Part shown: piece after piece, positions 11,452-25,900 of the stretch
Numbering within the stretch: the stretch's first letter is position 1
Layout: every line of letters starts with the position of its first letter
Origin: Sthenelais limicola
Lineage: Eukaryota; Annelida; Polychaeta; Phyllodocida; Sigalionidae
NCBI GenBank assembly: GCA_942159475.1
Contig: OW804097.1
Location: 36,344,298 to 36,408,297, forward strand
Length of the DNA stretch: 64,000 bases
Direction of reading: 5' to 3'
Position numbers and translations under genes: made by a program
Notes under the pieces: model-generated
What the model saw: only the letters and a program-made list of their open reading frames with translations
Told to the model about the DNA's origin: nothing
Databases searched by the model: none

Positions 11452-11857
11452 GATAGCATCAAGGATTTACAGTAGCATAATGTGCATTCAACATGACCAG
11501 GGCGGTGGGATGGGGCGGTAGGGGGTGGGAGGAACTTTGAACTGTGCAATAACTATCACTTGACATCCACCACAACTAATAAATGGATTCAAGAATCGTA
11601 TCCCTTGGAATCGGAAATTAGTTGAATTAAGGTGACACAAATTGTAAACTTTAAAAGATAAAAAGTTTAATATACTAACTCTTAACTGTTTCTTGTTGAT
11701 GATTTCCATCAATTATATTAAGTACATCATTTCATCAATTTACACATGGCCTGACATTTGCTGAGCCATACAAACCTTCCCAAGCTCAAAACAGGCCGTA
11801 TCTAGGTTGCTACAACAACCCTGATGAGGTCACAATCGGGTGTTACCAAGCTCATGT

Positions 11858-12083
11858 GGGTCAGATTTTCAGAAAATGTACAATTCACCTTCAACAATCC
11901 TCTCAAATAGCCCACATTTCAGACGAAAATAAAGATCAAAATACAGTTCAATCTAAACAAACAGGTTGCTAGAATGCAGAATATACTCGAATTTACCTAG
12001 TATTGACCAAATTGCAGCCTAATTTAGCACAATTTACTAAATGTGCACAGCTGCTAATTGTAAATTTTCTGAAAATCTGACTC
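11858..12083 (-). mobile_element. MITE family A copy inserted in another repeat
   Basis: Ends GGGTCAGATTTTCAG and CTGAAAATCTGACTC. It splits a repeat (about 11770-12190) whose uninterrupted relative is at 46380-46545. Confidence 0.85.
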
Positions 12084-12189
12084 ATATAGCAACAACAAAC
12101 GTTGCCCAGGTGAGTTCGGGTAGATCGTTCTATCTGAGGCCCAAACCTGTTGTGGTAGCGCTTCCAGGACCTTCACACGTCCCACCTGA

Positions 12190-12576
12190 TCAATAGATTG
12201 GACACAAGCCACCATTGTGTTGGATATCAAATCATTCTTTATTCGAAATGCAATAGCATGAGGGTCAGATCGTCAGAAAATGTACAATTGGCCTTTACCA
12301 ATCCTCTCGAATAACCCAAATTTAAGACAGAAATCAGCTTCAAAATACAGTTTAATATAGCAGAACAGATATTTTAAAACAACATGATACGAAATATACT
12401 CAGATATACCTGGTATTTATCAGTTTTCAGCCTAATTTAGCATATTTTACCTAATATGTAGAGCTGCCAATTGTACATTTTCTGACGATCTGACCCATAT
12501 ATATATAAAAATATGGACACAAGCCACCAGTGTGTTGGATATTATATCATTCTTTATTCGAAATGCAATAGCATAA
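12190..12576. repeat. Direct duplication flanking a MITE
   Basis: ACACAAGCCACCATTGTGTT and the following 40 bases, ending CGAAATGCAATAGCAT, occur at 12190-12258 and again at 12513-12575. Confidence 0.8.
12262..12496 (-). mobile_element. MITE family A copy between direct repeats
   Basis: Matched ends of the ATCGTC subtype: GGGTCAGATCGTCAG and CTGACGATCTGACCC. Lies between two direct copies of a 60-65 bp unit (12190-12258 and 12513-12575). Confidence 0.87.
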
Positions 12577-12896
12577 CATTTACTGATCGACGAACATATC
12601 TAGAGTCAGCATCACGAAGCTATAAGCAAAATAACCAAACAGTTTTCAAAGTACACCTTGACAGATGTATATTATGATCGAGGTATATCATTATCAGCAA
12701 CAATTTCCATAAAAGCAAATGGATTCCCATCCCAGGCCAACAATAGGGTAAATTACTCTACACTCAAAACAAAAAATCTTTTCTAATAATTAAACATATA
12801 AGATATATTTATCAAAAGGCCAGTGTCTACGGCCAGGGGTTGATTGTCACACATGATATTTCATCGCCTGAGTTACTTAGGGCAATATCTATTTTA

Positions 12897-13103
12897 AGGT
12901 GTCAGGACAGCCACCCGCCGGACATCTCCCCGCCGGACATCTCCCCGCCGGACATTTCCCCGCCGACTTTCAGCAGCTGGATAATTACCATCCTGGACAT
13001 TACCCCGCTAGGACATCTACCATCCTAGGACATAGCGGGTGAAAGTCGGCGGGGAGATGTCTGGCGGGTAGATGTCCGGCGGGTGGCTGTCCTAGAACCC
13101 TAT
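12897..13103. repeat. Imperfect palindrome with CGCCGGACATCTCCC units
   Basis: Left arm GACAGCCACCCGCCGGACAT and three further near-repeats; right arm CGGCGGGGAGATGTC to GGGTGGCTGTCC. The GC-rich arms stand out from the AT-rich surroundings. Confidence 0.8.
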
Positions 13104-13500
13104 TTTAATAATATACGTTTCTGAATTGCATGTAGATGAAGTATAAAAGAATGAATGACTAGTACTTTATACATAATATGAGCATTCTCTATAATAAAGA
13201 TGGGAATGTAATCAGTACAGGCCAGTACAGGCCCTAATTTCAAGTGTATGATACACAGTACTTAAATATCACAGTTTGCTTAAGCTATTATGAAATAAGA
13301 GGCCTGAATCACGCTACCATACATTCATTATCAAAGCTATGGCGGGTAGGCGTTGAGGCGTTTTAACCCACCGCCTTATACTTAGAGACATTCAGATTTT
13401 TAAAAAAAATAAAGAAAATAAAGAAGACATTCAGATTGAGAGGTTTATCCTATGGCTAAGTAAAAAATCCTTTACGAATACAAACCCCTTAAACATGCCT
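13104..13500. other. Intergenic DNA between the GPCR and EFCAB6 genes
   Basis: AT-rich unique-looking DNA. The two genes converge here (GPCR +, EFCAB6 -), with 3.8 kb between their stop codons filled mostly by the elements listed above. Confidence 0.6.
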
Positions 13501-13501
13501 T

Positions 13502-13507
13502 TTTATT
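13502..13507 (-). terminator. Candidate poly(A) signal of EFCAB6
   Basis: AATAAA on the - strand, about 150 bases after the stop codon. The region is AT-rich, so this is only the best-placed candidate. Confidence 0.35.
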
Positions 13508-13658
13508 CTATTATTTAGCAAATTAACAGGTCATGATTTCCAATGTCATCAGCTTTCATTATCGACAAAAAAGCGAAGATGATATAGATATAGATATAAA
13601 ATTAATAAAATAAAATTAATTAAATAAATTATTCCTTTCAGCTTAATAGGTGCGTTCC

Positions 13659-13937
13659 TCAGAGGGTATGTATGAAGGCCCGTACAAAGTTGTTATAGTT
13701 GATCTGTCCGTCTAGATTCTTATCATATATAGACACGAGATTCTGGAATTCTGTCTCGTCCAGGTTGAGTTTAAAGTTACGCAGGACTTGGCGCATGTCG
13801 TCAGACGTGATGGTGCTGCAGTTTTTGGTGTCGTGCTTGGCGAACTGTCGCCTCATCTCCTTCCAGTTGAGGACAACACACTGGCGGACTCGCGACGCAG
13901 CATCCCCGGCATTGGTCGCACTTCCTCCCGGTGGGCT
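13659..13937 (-). CDS. EFCAB6: EFCAB6 last exon, final EF-hand pair and stop
   Basis: Residues 1453-1544 and TGA (13661-13659). NWKEMRRQFAKHDTKNCSTI carries a degenerate loop; the second loop, DKNLDGQINYNN, has all early ligands but Asn at 12. Ends FVRAFIHTL. The acceptor (TTAAACAG) has a poor pyrimidine tract, so the exact 5' edge is less sure. Confidence 0.92.
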   Translation of the reverse strand, partial: SPPGGSATNAGDAASRVRQCVVLNWKEMRRQFAKHDTKNCSTITSDDMRQVLRNFKLNLDETEFQNLVSIYDKNLDGQINYNNFVRAFIHTL

Positions 13938-16900
13938 CTGTTTAACGGACAAGTACATGGGGTTAATGCAATGGTAATTACTGGATAGTTATACGGGTCA
14001 GATCGTCAGAAAATGTACAATTCACCTTCACTAATCCTCTCAAATAACCCAAATTTAAGACGAAAATCAGGTCCAAAATTCAGTTTAACATAACCAGACA
14101 TATTGTTTGAATCAAGGCAATATCACATTTCCGCAGATATACCTAGTATTGACTATTTTTCAGTCTAATTTATCAGAATTTACTAAATGTGTAGATCTGC
14201 CGATTGTACATTTTCTAAAGATCTGACCCATACGATTGAGCAAATATATTGAAGTGATCGAATATATTAAGCATACATGAAAATACATATTTGACTTAAT
14301 ATTCATATTAATATTGATATTCATACGTACAATTTTTCTACACAAATCATCTCAAATAACCCAAATTTGAGAGAATTAAAGATTAAGTTCAAAATACAAT
14401 TCAACATAACCAGACAGATTTATTGAATGCATACAATTACAGAATACACTCAGATATACTCAGTATTTATCATTTTTTCACACTAATTCTTTTAACAAGG
14501 CAATATCAAATAAGCTCAGATATACTTAGTATTGACCATTTTCCAGTGTAATTTGTAACAGTTTACTTCGCTGAAGTCAAGTAATAACGTGTAATACGTA
14601 AACGTATATATATATCTATCTCTGATATACAAGCATACATTAAAAGGAAAAAGGCTGTTCAGCAAAACATGGCGGGAAAAACGTAACAAAACATATCAAG
14701 TAAAAAAGTTTCATCTCGCAATTTATTTTTTATACCTAAAAATGCGACGTAATTCACTAAAACGATACGGATACGGTTACGTAATTGAGATACGTTTGCT
14801 TGCAGAACCTCCCTAATGTAATTATGGGAATAACTTACCGCTACTTTAGGTGCATCTAATTTCTTCCTGTTGAGGAGCGAGGAAGCCTCTCGCTGAGGTT
14901 GCATGACAAGGACGAACTGGCGGAGGAAATCGTGGTAGCAGAAGTGGTTGTTGTTCTTCAAGTCATACTTTAGGAACAGTGTGTTCATATCCTCGTCCTT
15001 CAGGCCTGAATCTAGCTGCCGAATGATTTCTGTAATTAAAGAGCAAAATCCTTATACCAATATACCAATTATACCAAAATATGAAATGAAGGTGATATCA
15101 TCCTGCCTTATTTAGCTTAATCAAATTGGCTATGCATTACTTTATCAAATCATTCACATCCGAAAAAAAACCCAGAAGTGTATCCACTGATTTCAAAATA
15201 ATTCTGGATTCTTCCCCAGCTTAAAGATTTTTGAAATATTCGCTGTTATATTGTTATTTAAAAAGTACACCTCTTTGAAAGAAAATGGTTGTATATGATA
15301 CTTTATTCAACCCTTATTTAAATATCGTTTTATATATTATAAATTATAGACTTGCGCAGATAACCTTGAAAACCGCTTAGTTCTAAGCAAAGTGTCGATC
15401 AGTCTGCTTTTCTTTTATTCATGAAAATAAAACCTTTAAAAAAAAAACCTATGATGGCCAAGTCAGTCTAGGCCCAAACCCTCAGATCAGATAAGAACGC
15501 TATGTCAGTACTTCGCTAATCGGTTTCCTGGCCTAGGACTTGACGTTCTAATGGGAATATAATGATATTTTGCCATCTTAATGGAATTACAATGGCACTT
15601 TGCGGTTTGAGGCGGGAGACTTTCCCTCCGTTTGAAGGGACTCTCTCAACTTTGGGCCTATAGATTGAAGTACAGAAACTTGATTAATGCAAAAACTTAC
15701 GTTTGAATACATCGTAGGGAATTTGTTTGGTGCTGTCTATGTCTGCCTCACGACAACATCTCTGGATCTCCTTCCAGTGTCTGACGACGACATCTTTAAT
15801 TCTTCTCTCTACGTTCTCTGCATTAACCATGGGAGTGAAGGACCGGACGGGGGCCGCCGGACCGGACCGGGACATGACAGAGCGTCGGTCCTGCAGCAAC
15901 AGATAAAGTCAATGTGGGTGAAATCGGAAACCAGAAAATGTACAATTTGTCTTCAACAGTCCTCTCAAATAACCCAGATTTAAGACAAAAATCAGGTTCA
16001 AAATACAGTTTAACATAACCAGACAGTTTGAATCAAGGCAATGTCAAATATACTCAGATATACCTTGTATTGACCACTTTACAGTCTAATTTAGCAGAAT
16101 TTACTAAATGCGTAGATAAAGTCAATGTACAGACTAGGGTTAGTTTGTCAGAAAATGTACAATTCACTTCGCCAATTCTCTCAAATAACCCACATTTAAG
16201 ACAGAAATGAGGTTCGAAATGTAGTTTAACATAGCAGAACTGATATTTTAAGTCAATATATATACTCAGATATATCAGGTATTTATCATTTTTCAGCCCA
16301 ATTTAGCATATTTCATTAAATGTGTAAATCTGCTGATTGTGCATTTTCTGACGACCTGACCCATATACAGACTGGCCAACATATGCGGGCAGGATGGGTT
16401 TTTGTGATGTGTTTCAGGAATATGAGTCACAAGTCGCAAAATTGATATTCTTTACAGTGTTTTATTCACAAGATCTCTTTGTGGGAATGTTCTCATCTTT
16501 GAGGTATCTTACACCTTTAGTCATATGAATACATGTAGCAAATTTCAAGAAAGTGTATCGAATATAACCTTGTGTTTCGAAGGTCAGTCTATAGAGTATA
16601 TTTAGTTAATTTACTAGTAATTGCCTTCCTGGAAATATTGCAAACTATTTTTATATCCAAAATAAAAATATCAAACTTGAAACACGATAATATTTGTAAA
16701 ACTCAATTGTCTGTAATATAACTGTGAATGTGTTTGCAATCTGGGCGAGTGAAAAGTCCTGATATGGAACCTGGTGACCCAGTATAAATAGAATCTAAAG
16801 AACAAAATCTTAAAACTAACAATAAACATATATAACATTATATGCACACTAAATAATACTCACCAGGCTGCTGGCGACGCTGAGACGGCCCAGCTGGGCG

Positions 16901-19900
16901 GAAGTGCCGGCACGTGTAGGCGGAAGTGACGTGGCAGGTCGTGGTAGATCACTGGTAAACTTCCGGAGGAAGTCAGTGTAGTCTAGATTGCCGAACTCAT
17001 TTACTGATAGAGTGGACCACAAATTGGTAAACTGGAAGACAGGAAGGACAATCAAGTTTATATTGGTCTCCGAGCGAGGGTCAAGCAATAGAGCAGCTGG
17101 TTAGGGTAATGGGATGCACTCTGAGGTGGGTTAAGTCTTCAGAAAATGTACAATTGGCCTTCACCAATCCGCTAAAATAACCCAAATTTCAGACGAAAAT
17201 AAAGTCTAAAATACAGTTCAAGACAACCAAACAGATTGCTAGAATCAATGCAATGCCGAATATACTCGAATTTACCTAGTATTGGCCAAATTGGAGACTA
17301 ATTTAGCAGAATTTACTAAATGTGTACAGCTGCCAATTGTACATTTTCTGAAAATCTGACCCATACATGTGTCAAACAAATCATTGTAATAAAATAATGT
17401 CATACATATATGTCACTTGGCCTTCACCAATCTTCACAAATAACCCAAATTTCAGGCAAAAAATCAGGTTCAAATTACAGTTCAACCTAACCAGACGGAT
17501 TTATTGAATGAATACAATACAGAATACACTCAGATATACTCAGTATTTATCATTTTTCACTCTAATTTAGCAGAATTTGGGAGATGTGTAGAACTGTAGA
17601 TTGTGCATTTTCTGAAAATCTGACCCAGGTGTGGGTCACAACATGTACAACATGCACAACATGTACATGTACTAAAATATAGAAATATTTATTAGATGTC
17701 CTCCTGTTTACTATCGTTAGAATCGGCTTGATCTCATCTTTTCAAATTTCAAAATCCATTTTTTTGCGACTTGTTACTCATTTTCCTGTAACACATCACA
17801 TCGCGCTTTGCATTTAGAGTGAATCGCTTGTGTAGACCAACTAAAGCCGTGGACACACACAGCCGATTTGGCTTCCGATTGTCCCCCGATTTTGGTTTTC
17901 AATGAATCCTAGGATTTCATTTCCAATTCTGGTTGATGTTATTTCATTTAAACATAAACCAGGACTTGAAATGAAATCATAAGATTTATCGGGAGACTAT
18001 AATCGGGGGCCAATCGGGAGCCAAATCGGCTGTGTGTGTCCACGGCTTTAATTACACCTTACCTGTTCATCACTCAATCTGACGGATTGGTTGCTGAGGA
18101 TATTTTTGAAGTCATCGCGTGTTACCACACCGATCCTGGCATAGTCAATTTCGGTGAAACCTTTAACAAGATGGTGGTATTTAGAGGCTATTTGTTCCTT
18201 GAGGTAAGCCTGAACCTCATCCTCTGTCAGTGTGGCCGGCGTTTCAGCACGCAGTCGTCGGTTGACCATATCTATCCACTTATCTGCATCCTGGGTGGAA
18301 GAGGCAATTCATTATTGGTTACCAGCAACCTTTTGCTCTAAATGTTGTTTAGAATAGGTTGAAGTTTTTGTTTTTGTGTGTGAAAGGAATCTCTTTCGGA
18401 CAAAATAAAATAAAAATTTCCCAGAGCGACCATTTTGGATGACTCTTTAGATCCATCATATACTAGGGTAAAGGGATTTTATTTTTAAAATAATTCTCTC
18501 ATGATCACTGTACCAGTAATTCTGAACTTTGACGAGGGAACCATGTCATAGCATGGATATGTAGACTTGCACAGTACTGGGTAGCTAAGTATAGTTAGCG
18601 ATTCTAGTAATAAGATAATCATAAATGGGGTGATAATTGATAACTGATGAAAATATAATGAGGTTAAGTAATGTTGCATAGCAATGGATACTTTTTGTCT
18701 ACATGAGTGGAAATGAAATGTATTATTCTGTAACCATGTGTGAAGGTTTCTACGAATTGGAAGAAATGGTATAAATGACTTTTGGAAACTTAGCCAAAAA
18801 TTACAAGACTCTGTTAATCTATCAAATTAACATTTATTAACTCATTCTAAAGTACTTACCACGTCGGACATTCTGAACGTTTCTAGGTAGTTTCTGTAGT
18901 CCACGTTACCCTCTTTATTCACCGGCATCTTAGAGATTAAGAACTTAAACTGGGAATTATTCAGTTTGAAGCAGAAATTGTCTAGGATACGGCGGAAATC
19001 CTCGGGTGGAATATATCCTAGGTTATGTTGGTCGAAAGCCGAGAATGCCTGGAACAGATCGTAACACACTTTAGTCATTCAGTCATCGTTGTTCTGTGCC
19101 AATGTTTATTTTATACAGTTAAATAATCAGTGACATGGGTGAAATCGCTTGAATATGTACAATTTGTCTTCACTAATCCTCTCAAATAAACCACATTTAA
19201 GATAATAATTATTTTCAAAATACAGTTCAACAAAACTAAACAGATTGTTTGAATCAAGGCAATGTACCAAATATACTCAGATATACCTAGTATTGCCCAT
19301 GTTTCAGTATAATTTAGCAGAATTGACTAAATATGTAGATCTGCCAATTGTACATTTTCTGAAAAGCTGACCCACGTGGTGGATCTCCTGTTAATATACA
19401 CATACAATGTGTTTCTCTAATACAGTCTAGGCCCAAAGATGAGAAGAGTCCCTTCGAACGGAAGGAAAGCCTCTCGCCTCAAACAGCAAAATGCCACTAT
19501 AATTCCATTAATATCGCAAAATGTCATTATATTTCGATTGAACGCTGAGTACTAGGCCATGAAACCGATTAGCAAAGTAGGCGTCCAATCACTGACATAA
19601 CATTCTTATCTGATCTGAGGTTTTGGGCCTATACTGAATAGTTGTTTAGCTTTAACCATAAAAGAACAGTTTAATGCTATAGAAATGTGCCAATTGGCTG
19701 TGGAACAAGTTGGGAAATTAAACACGCGTACTATAGGAACGATCGTCACACTGTCTTATAAATAGCTTGATCTTAATGAAACAAACCTTTCTATTTCCCT
19801 CACTAATTTTGATTTAATTTGTTGTCATGGAACTTTACAAAGACAAAAAAAAAAAAAAGCAAAAAAACTTTACAAAGAACGGTACTTAAAAACTGATTTG

Positions 19901-22900
19901 TGTTTGTTTACCTTTTTGAGTACATCAAGCTGTAGGGCCACCTTGTCATTGAGTATTGCGATGGCCGCTTCAGGTGTAGATTTATCTATGCCTGTAGTGG
20001 GCGTGGCATCTGCAGCCTTGGGTTGGTAGTTGTCCTTTCTGCCTTCTTGTAACACTTCTAGGAAGTCACTGTAGGATAACCGCCGCTTTTCATGCAACTT
20101 TAACCTGAAAGTATTTATATATGTAAGTATTTTTATTTCTCTTTTATACAGTTACAATAACATTTGAAGAGGAAATGGTCCTTAAGTCAACTAGTTGTTC
20201 TTCCCATAAGGCCAAGGCATATTGAATTCATTGATACTATATTAATAGCTAGGGTAATGATTAGCATTACTTGATACAAATATAAATGGACTTATAATTA
20301 CCATGAATATGAATAATGAGGAAGGACATGTTGACCTAGCTCAACAGTAACAGACAATGAATGTATTCCATTAAACTATTTTGAATATTAATAATAATAA
20401 TTAATTATTAATAATAATTTAAGAAAGATTCCGATGAATTCCCAGCTGCCTAATAAAGATGGAATAGGAAATAGGCAACGTCAGAAAACATCAATACTGG
20501 ATAAGGCGTACTTTTCAGTTTTGATGTAACTTTAGATATTATATTGGCCCTAAATTAATACAAAATAAATAAATAAATAAATAACATTTGTGAAATGCAA
20601 AGAAAAATATGATAACAAAAATTGCTTTATTGATTAATTGTAACATTAGATGTTAATTTCAGATTATTATTTTGTTTCCCTAAGTTGCTCCCATTACCTT
20701 TGACTAGTAAAACAAATATTAAAACTAAAGGGATTCCGTATTTCATTTGCTTAATATTCCTTAAATAACCAGCACTTCTAATGCGCTAAAACACTTTATT
20801 CATAAATGGGCAGTGGATTTGCTTTGAGCTGTGGTAGGACCCACAGTGATGACACCCGCTGATGGTTGAAACCACAGATAAAACCCCATTTGTGATGAGT
20901 TTCAGGAAAATGAGTCATAAGTCGCAAAATTAATATTTTTCAAAGTGATTTCTTTACAAGATCACATTATTGGAATGTTCTAATTTTAGGAGAGTTTATC
21001 ACTTATAGCTATATCAATCGATGTATCAAATATCAGGACAATCTATGTAACATCCTTTCGTTTTAAAGGTCCTCATATGGGCTACATTAAGTTACTTTAC
21101 TAGTTGTTCATTGACCCCCAGAAATATTGGAAACTTAAAATCTAGAAATACTTATTAGATTATTAGACTGTTTACTATCATTGGAATCGGCTTGATCTTA
21201 TCTTTTCAAATATAATGGTATCTCAAAATCTATTTTTTTGCAACTTATGACTCATTTTCCTGAAACACGTCACATTTGGTGACTCAAGATATTTCTTTTA
21301 TTCACACCATAATATGTCATCATTTGTATACATAACAATTCCGACTAAACAATGAGTTAATAAGAAATATCCATTTCTAATCATCTGTCCAAAAGAGGCT
21401 ACGGCAACAACTTTGACGTAACAATAGGGGTTACCAAATTACATCAGCTACGTCAACATGTTGCTAAGAGCTCTAGAGCCTGGATAGAACATTCCATTCG
21501 ATGAGATTCCGATCTCATTTGTCAAAAAATAGACACTTTTGAAACTTACTTTTCTAGGAGATCATAGAATTGGTCGTCGTCGAGGAAGTAATTGTAGTCT
21601 GTGAGAATCTTCTGGATATTATTTGCCGTTAAGTAACCGTTCTTATGGCTGTCATACTTCTTGAACGCAGTGTAGAAGTCATCGTACTGTTCACGGATTC
21701 TGTCTCTGTAAAAACAAAGCCAGTGATGTCTTTACCCGTAAACAATAGGCATATGGAACAACGTAATAGGGAGGTTACGCAAACTAACCTATCTCAATTA
21801 CGTAACCGTAATCGTATCTGTATCTTTTTTGTGAATTATGTCGCATTTTTATGTATGAAAAATAAATTGTGAGATGAAACATTTTGCTCGAGATGGTACG
21901 TTGCGTTTCCCCGCCATGTTTTGCTGAACCTCTTTCTTCCTTTTAACATATGTTGTATATCAGAGATAGGGATACGTTTACGTTTACGTTTACGTTTAGG
22001 CTTGCTGAACCTCACTAATAACCTCGATCATAGGTCATATTTATGTTAATGACAACAATGTGACTTTTGCTCCTTCAAAGAACTACCGTAAGACTTTTTC
22101 TAAGTCAAGAATTATCAGTGCAGCTTCAAGGGAGTTGGACGTTTGTAATTAAAGTAACTGCACTCTAGGTCCAAACCCTCGGATCAGATCAGAATGGTAT
22201 GTCAATGATTAGACGCCTACTTCGCTAATCGGTTTTCTGGCCTGGGATTAGGCGTTCTAATGGTATAATAATGACATGTTGCGGTCTTATTGGAATTATA
22301 ATGGCACTTTGCGGTTTGAGGCGAGAGGCTTTCCCTTCGTTTGAAGGGACTCTCAACTTTGGGCCTAGACTGACTGCTACCTGCAGAAAACTCTAGTGTC
22401 TGAAATAAGTTATACACTGGTGACTATAAAATAGAGTATTCCACTTGTCCTCACGTCACATAGTATTTTTTAAACGTATTTGATTCAGGTTAAAGACAAT
22501 TCAGTCACACTCTCACTAAAAGAAAAGTGGTTTTCGTTGTGTCCTGGTTTCAATCTAAATAAGAGTATACATGGGTCAGATTTTCAGAAAATGTACAATT
22601 CACCATTACCAATCCTCTCAAATAACCCAAATTTAAGACGAAAATCAGGTTCAAAACACTAGCTGTTCAACACAACCAGGCAGACTGTTTGAATCAAGGC
22701 AATACCAGATATACTCATAGTGGTGATGATTTGTCAGTCCAATTTAGCAGAATTTACAAAATATGTTGATCTGCCAATTGTACATTTTCTGAAAATCTGA
22801 CCCACATATACAATTGAACGATGGTGAATTCCCAGACTGTTTAAATTAGCAAAACCTTTAGGCATTTGGCGTAAAGAAATAAGAAAAAAAGGGAGAAATG

Positions 22901-25900
22901 AGATGAGATGAGATGAAGTATGTGAGATGGAAGGCTACGTTCTCTGATATAGGTCAGATTTTCAGAAAAATGTACAATTGGCAGCTGTACACATTTAGTA
23001 AATTCTGCTAAATTAGGGCGCTATTTGGTCAAAACTAGGTACATTTGTGTACATTCGGCAGTGCATTGATTCTAGCAATCTGTTTGGTTAGGTTGAACTG
23101 TATTTTGAACTTTATTTCTGTCTTAAATTTGGGTTATTTGAGAGGATTAGTGAAGATGAATTGTACATTTTCTGGCGACTTCACCCATATAGATATAGAC
23201 TCACTTCAATTGTTGCAGTATGGTGTCGATGTCCATGGTGCTGACCTTCTCTGCTTGGTGCAATGTTATACGTTCTTGTTTACGTTCCTGGTCTTTGTGG
23301 TGGCGTTCTAACTTTCTGTAACTTTCTTTGATAACGCTGTACGACAGACCGTTCAAATCACTAGGTGCGAATTCTTCTCCCATTAAGTGCTTTATGAATT
23401 CTGCATGGGTGATGTGGCCCTTTCCCTGTGTGTCGTACCTGCAAGTCAAACGTATATTTCATTTAGCATTATTAGGGCGATTCCGCAAGCAAACCTATCT
23501 CAATTGGGTCAGATTTTCAGAAAATGTACAATTGGCAGCTGTATACATTTAGTAAATTCTGCTAAATTAGGCTGCAATTTGTTCAATACTAGGTAAATTC
23601 GAGTATATTTGGCATTTCATTGATTCTATCAATCTGTTTGGCTAGGTTGAACTGTATCTTGAACTTTATTTTCGTCTGAAATTTGGGCTATATGAGAAGA
23701 TTGGTGAAGCTGAATTGTACATTTTCTGAAAATCTGATCCAATTACGTTGAATTACGTCGCATTCTTTAAGTATACACAATAAATTGTGAAATGAAACAT
23801 TTTGTTTGATATTTAACGTTACGTTTTTCCCTCCATGTTTTGCTGAACCTTTGTCTTCCTTTTAACATATGTTTGTATATCAGAGATACAGATACGTTTA
23901 CGTTTACGTATAAGTTAGGCTTGCTGATCCTCCCTATTGACCATTGAGGAAGGAGACAACCAATCTCCGAAACATGTATAGTCGTGAATGAATAAACAAC
24001 AACAAAAAAACGTTATCTCTCAGTGTCTTATTGGGTATTGGGTGTCTTATACCATCCTGATCCTCCCTATTTTTATATTTTTTTTCTTATCTCAAATTCG
24101 ATCACGCAATAGCAATATTCATTTCAAAATTCCCTAAATAAACATATGCTCCATTTTGAGCATTAATACATAGTTATGTTTATAGATACACACTTTAAAC
24201 CTTCCTCTATAAAGGCCATCATCGAGACCTATATAAACTTACATGGCCCACAATTTCTTGAATTCGTCTTTGTTGACTGGGAGTATAAACTGTGCAAGAA
24301 GCTGACGCAAGCCGTCCTTCCTGATCATGCCGTCCCTCCTTGAGTCCGCCCTACAGAACGCCTGAATAGAAACGATAGAAATGATTAAACTTAGATGTAT
24401 TGAAATCTTTGCGTTTACTGTAAACGTATAAATCAAGCGAAAACAAATATCAGTTTCAAGGTTGTTATTTCGAAACCTCACAAGTAAGCATGAATGGGGC
24501 ACAAGGCAGAAGCTTCTGTGGGGGTAAGCGATAACATGAATATATAATGTAAGTGGTAGAGCATCAGACAGTGACAACAAATGTCTAGAATTTCATTAAC
24601 CAATCTGTGAAGAGAATAACATTTAAGATAGAATGTCTAGTTCATGCACAGTCTCTCTGTATTATTTAAGTGGCATTAATCTCTCAGTCCTGGATGTGAG
24701 GGGAGAGAAGAAGAGCTTGCGCCCAGAACCCAGTTTTGTAGTATTATTGTGTAGTAGAGTGGAGACTATGGGAGCACGTCCAGCGCCTGGGCCATTTTGG
24801 ACTCGATGTGCTGGCGGTGAGGGAGGGGAGCAGACAGGTACTTGAGCACAGCAAGTGACTGCCAGTCACCCGCCATCCTGATATCCTGCAGGTTGACGCC
24901 CTGGAGGTGCATAAAAGTCGCGGCTCCACGGCGGAGGCTGTGAAGACCGACATCCTTTTTAACGCCCGTGGCTGATGCCCATTTCTTGAGAAGGCGAAGC
25001 GCAGCAGAGTAGAGAACAGGAGAGCCCCCTTTGGTCGATATGAGTGGGGCTGACGGGGAAGCAGGGTGCTGAGATACTAGGGAACGAAGTGCATGGACCA
25101 GGCAGAGAGCAGATGAGCAGCGTTTCACAGGCACGACGAAGGGTCTGGCCCCGTGTTGATCAGTCTTAGAAGAGCCAATAGACACCAGAACCCAATCGCC
25201 GTCGAAGGTGACGTCCCCCCTGGATAATAGATGGCTGCTGCCCTCTGAATGGAAGACATGGGACTTGCGTAGGAGGGTGCGATAACACAGTAACACGCCC
25301 ACCCATACAGCAAACTCCAATTCCTTGTCCAAGTCCACATGTTGAAACATTCCTTTTAAGTCGTGTGGAAGCAGAGGGTCCTTGGGAGACTCTACAGTAG
25401 AAGTAGCACGTTTAATGCCTCGCATGAGCAGAGACAGTTGAAAGTCTTCGCGTAGGTCAGGACCTCCGTAAAATTTAGATAGGTGATTGAGGGCAGAGAG
25501 GTTGTTATTAATTGTCGAGTAGGCAAGGCGCTTCACTGTTGCCATATGAGCCAAATACCTGGACACTAGTAAAGGCCCCACTGGAAGAGGATCCTGTCCG
25601 ATTGATGCACAGAACAGGGAAAACTGGTGCCATTGGCTAGACCTCACAGATTTGGTTGTAGCTGCCATGGCGTTCCACTGAAGCTTCCGAACCTCGGCGT
25701 CTAGGTTGCCTGCAGGGAAGATATTGCAGATGGTAAAAGACACACGTTTTTAGCAAAGCAGGCATGAAAGATATATTTGAGGATGTCGACTAGGTGAGGG
25801 CATAAGGCTCTGCCTTTAGATAGCATATGGACACAGGCACGGGTGTTACACACGACCAGGATGGCACTATCATTAAAATCCCTTGATGGCAGGGCCCGAT

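Noticed and set aside
13699..13988. + strand frames of 92 and 66 codons
   Set aside because: Antisense shadows of the last EFCAB6 exon.
20840..20875. Another hammerhead-like core (CGCTGATGGTTGAAACC)
   Set aside because: No stem II between CTGATG and GAAAC.
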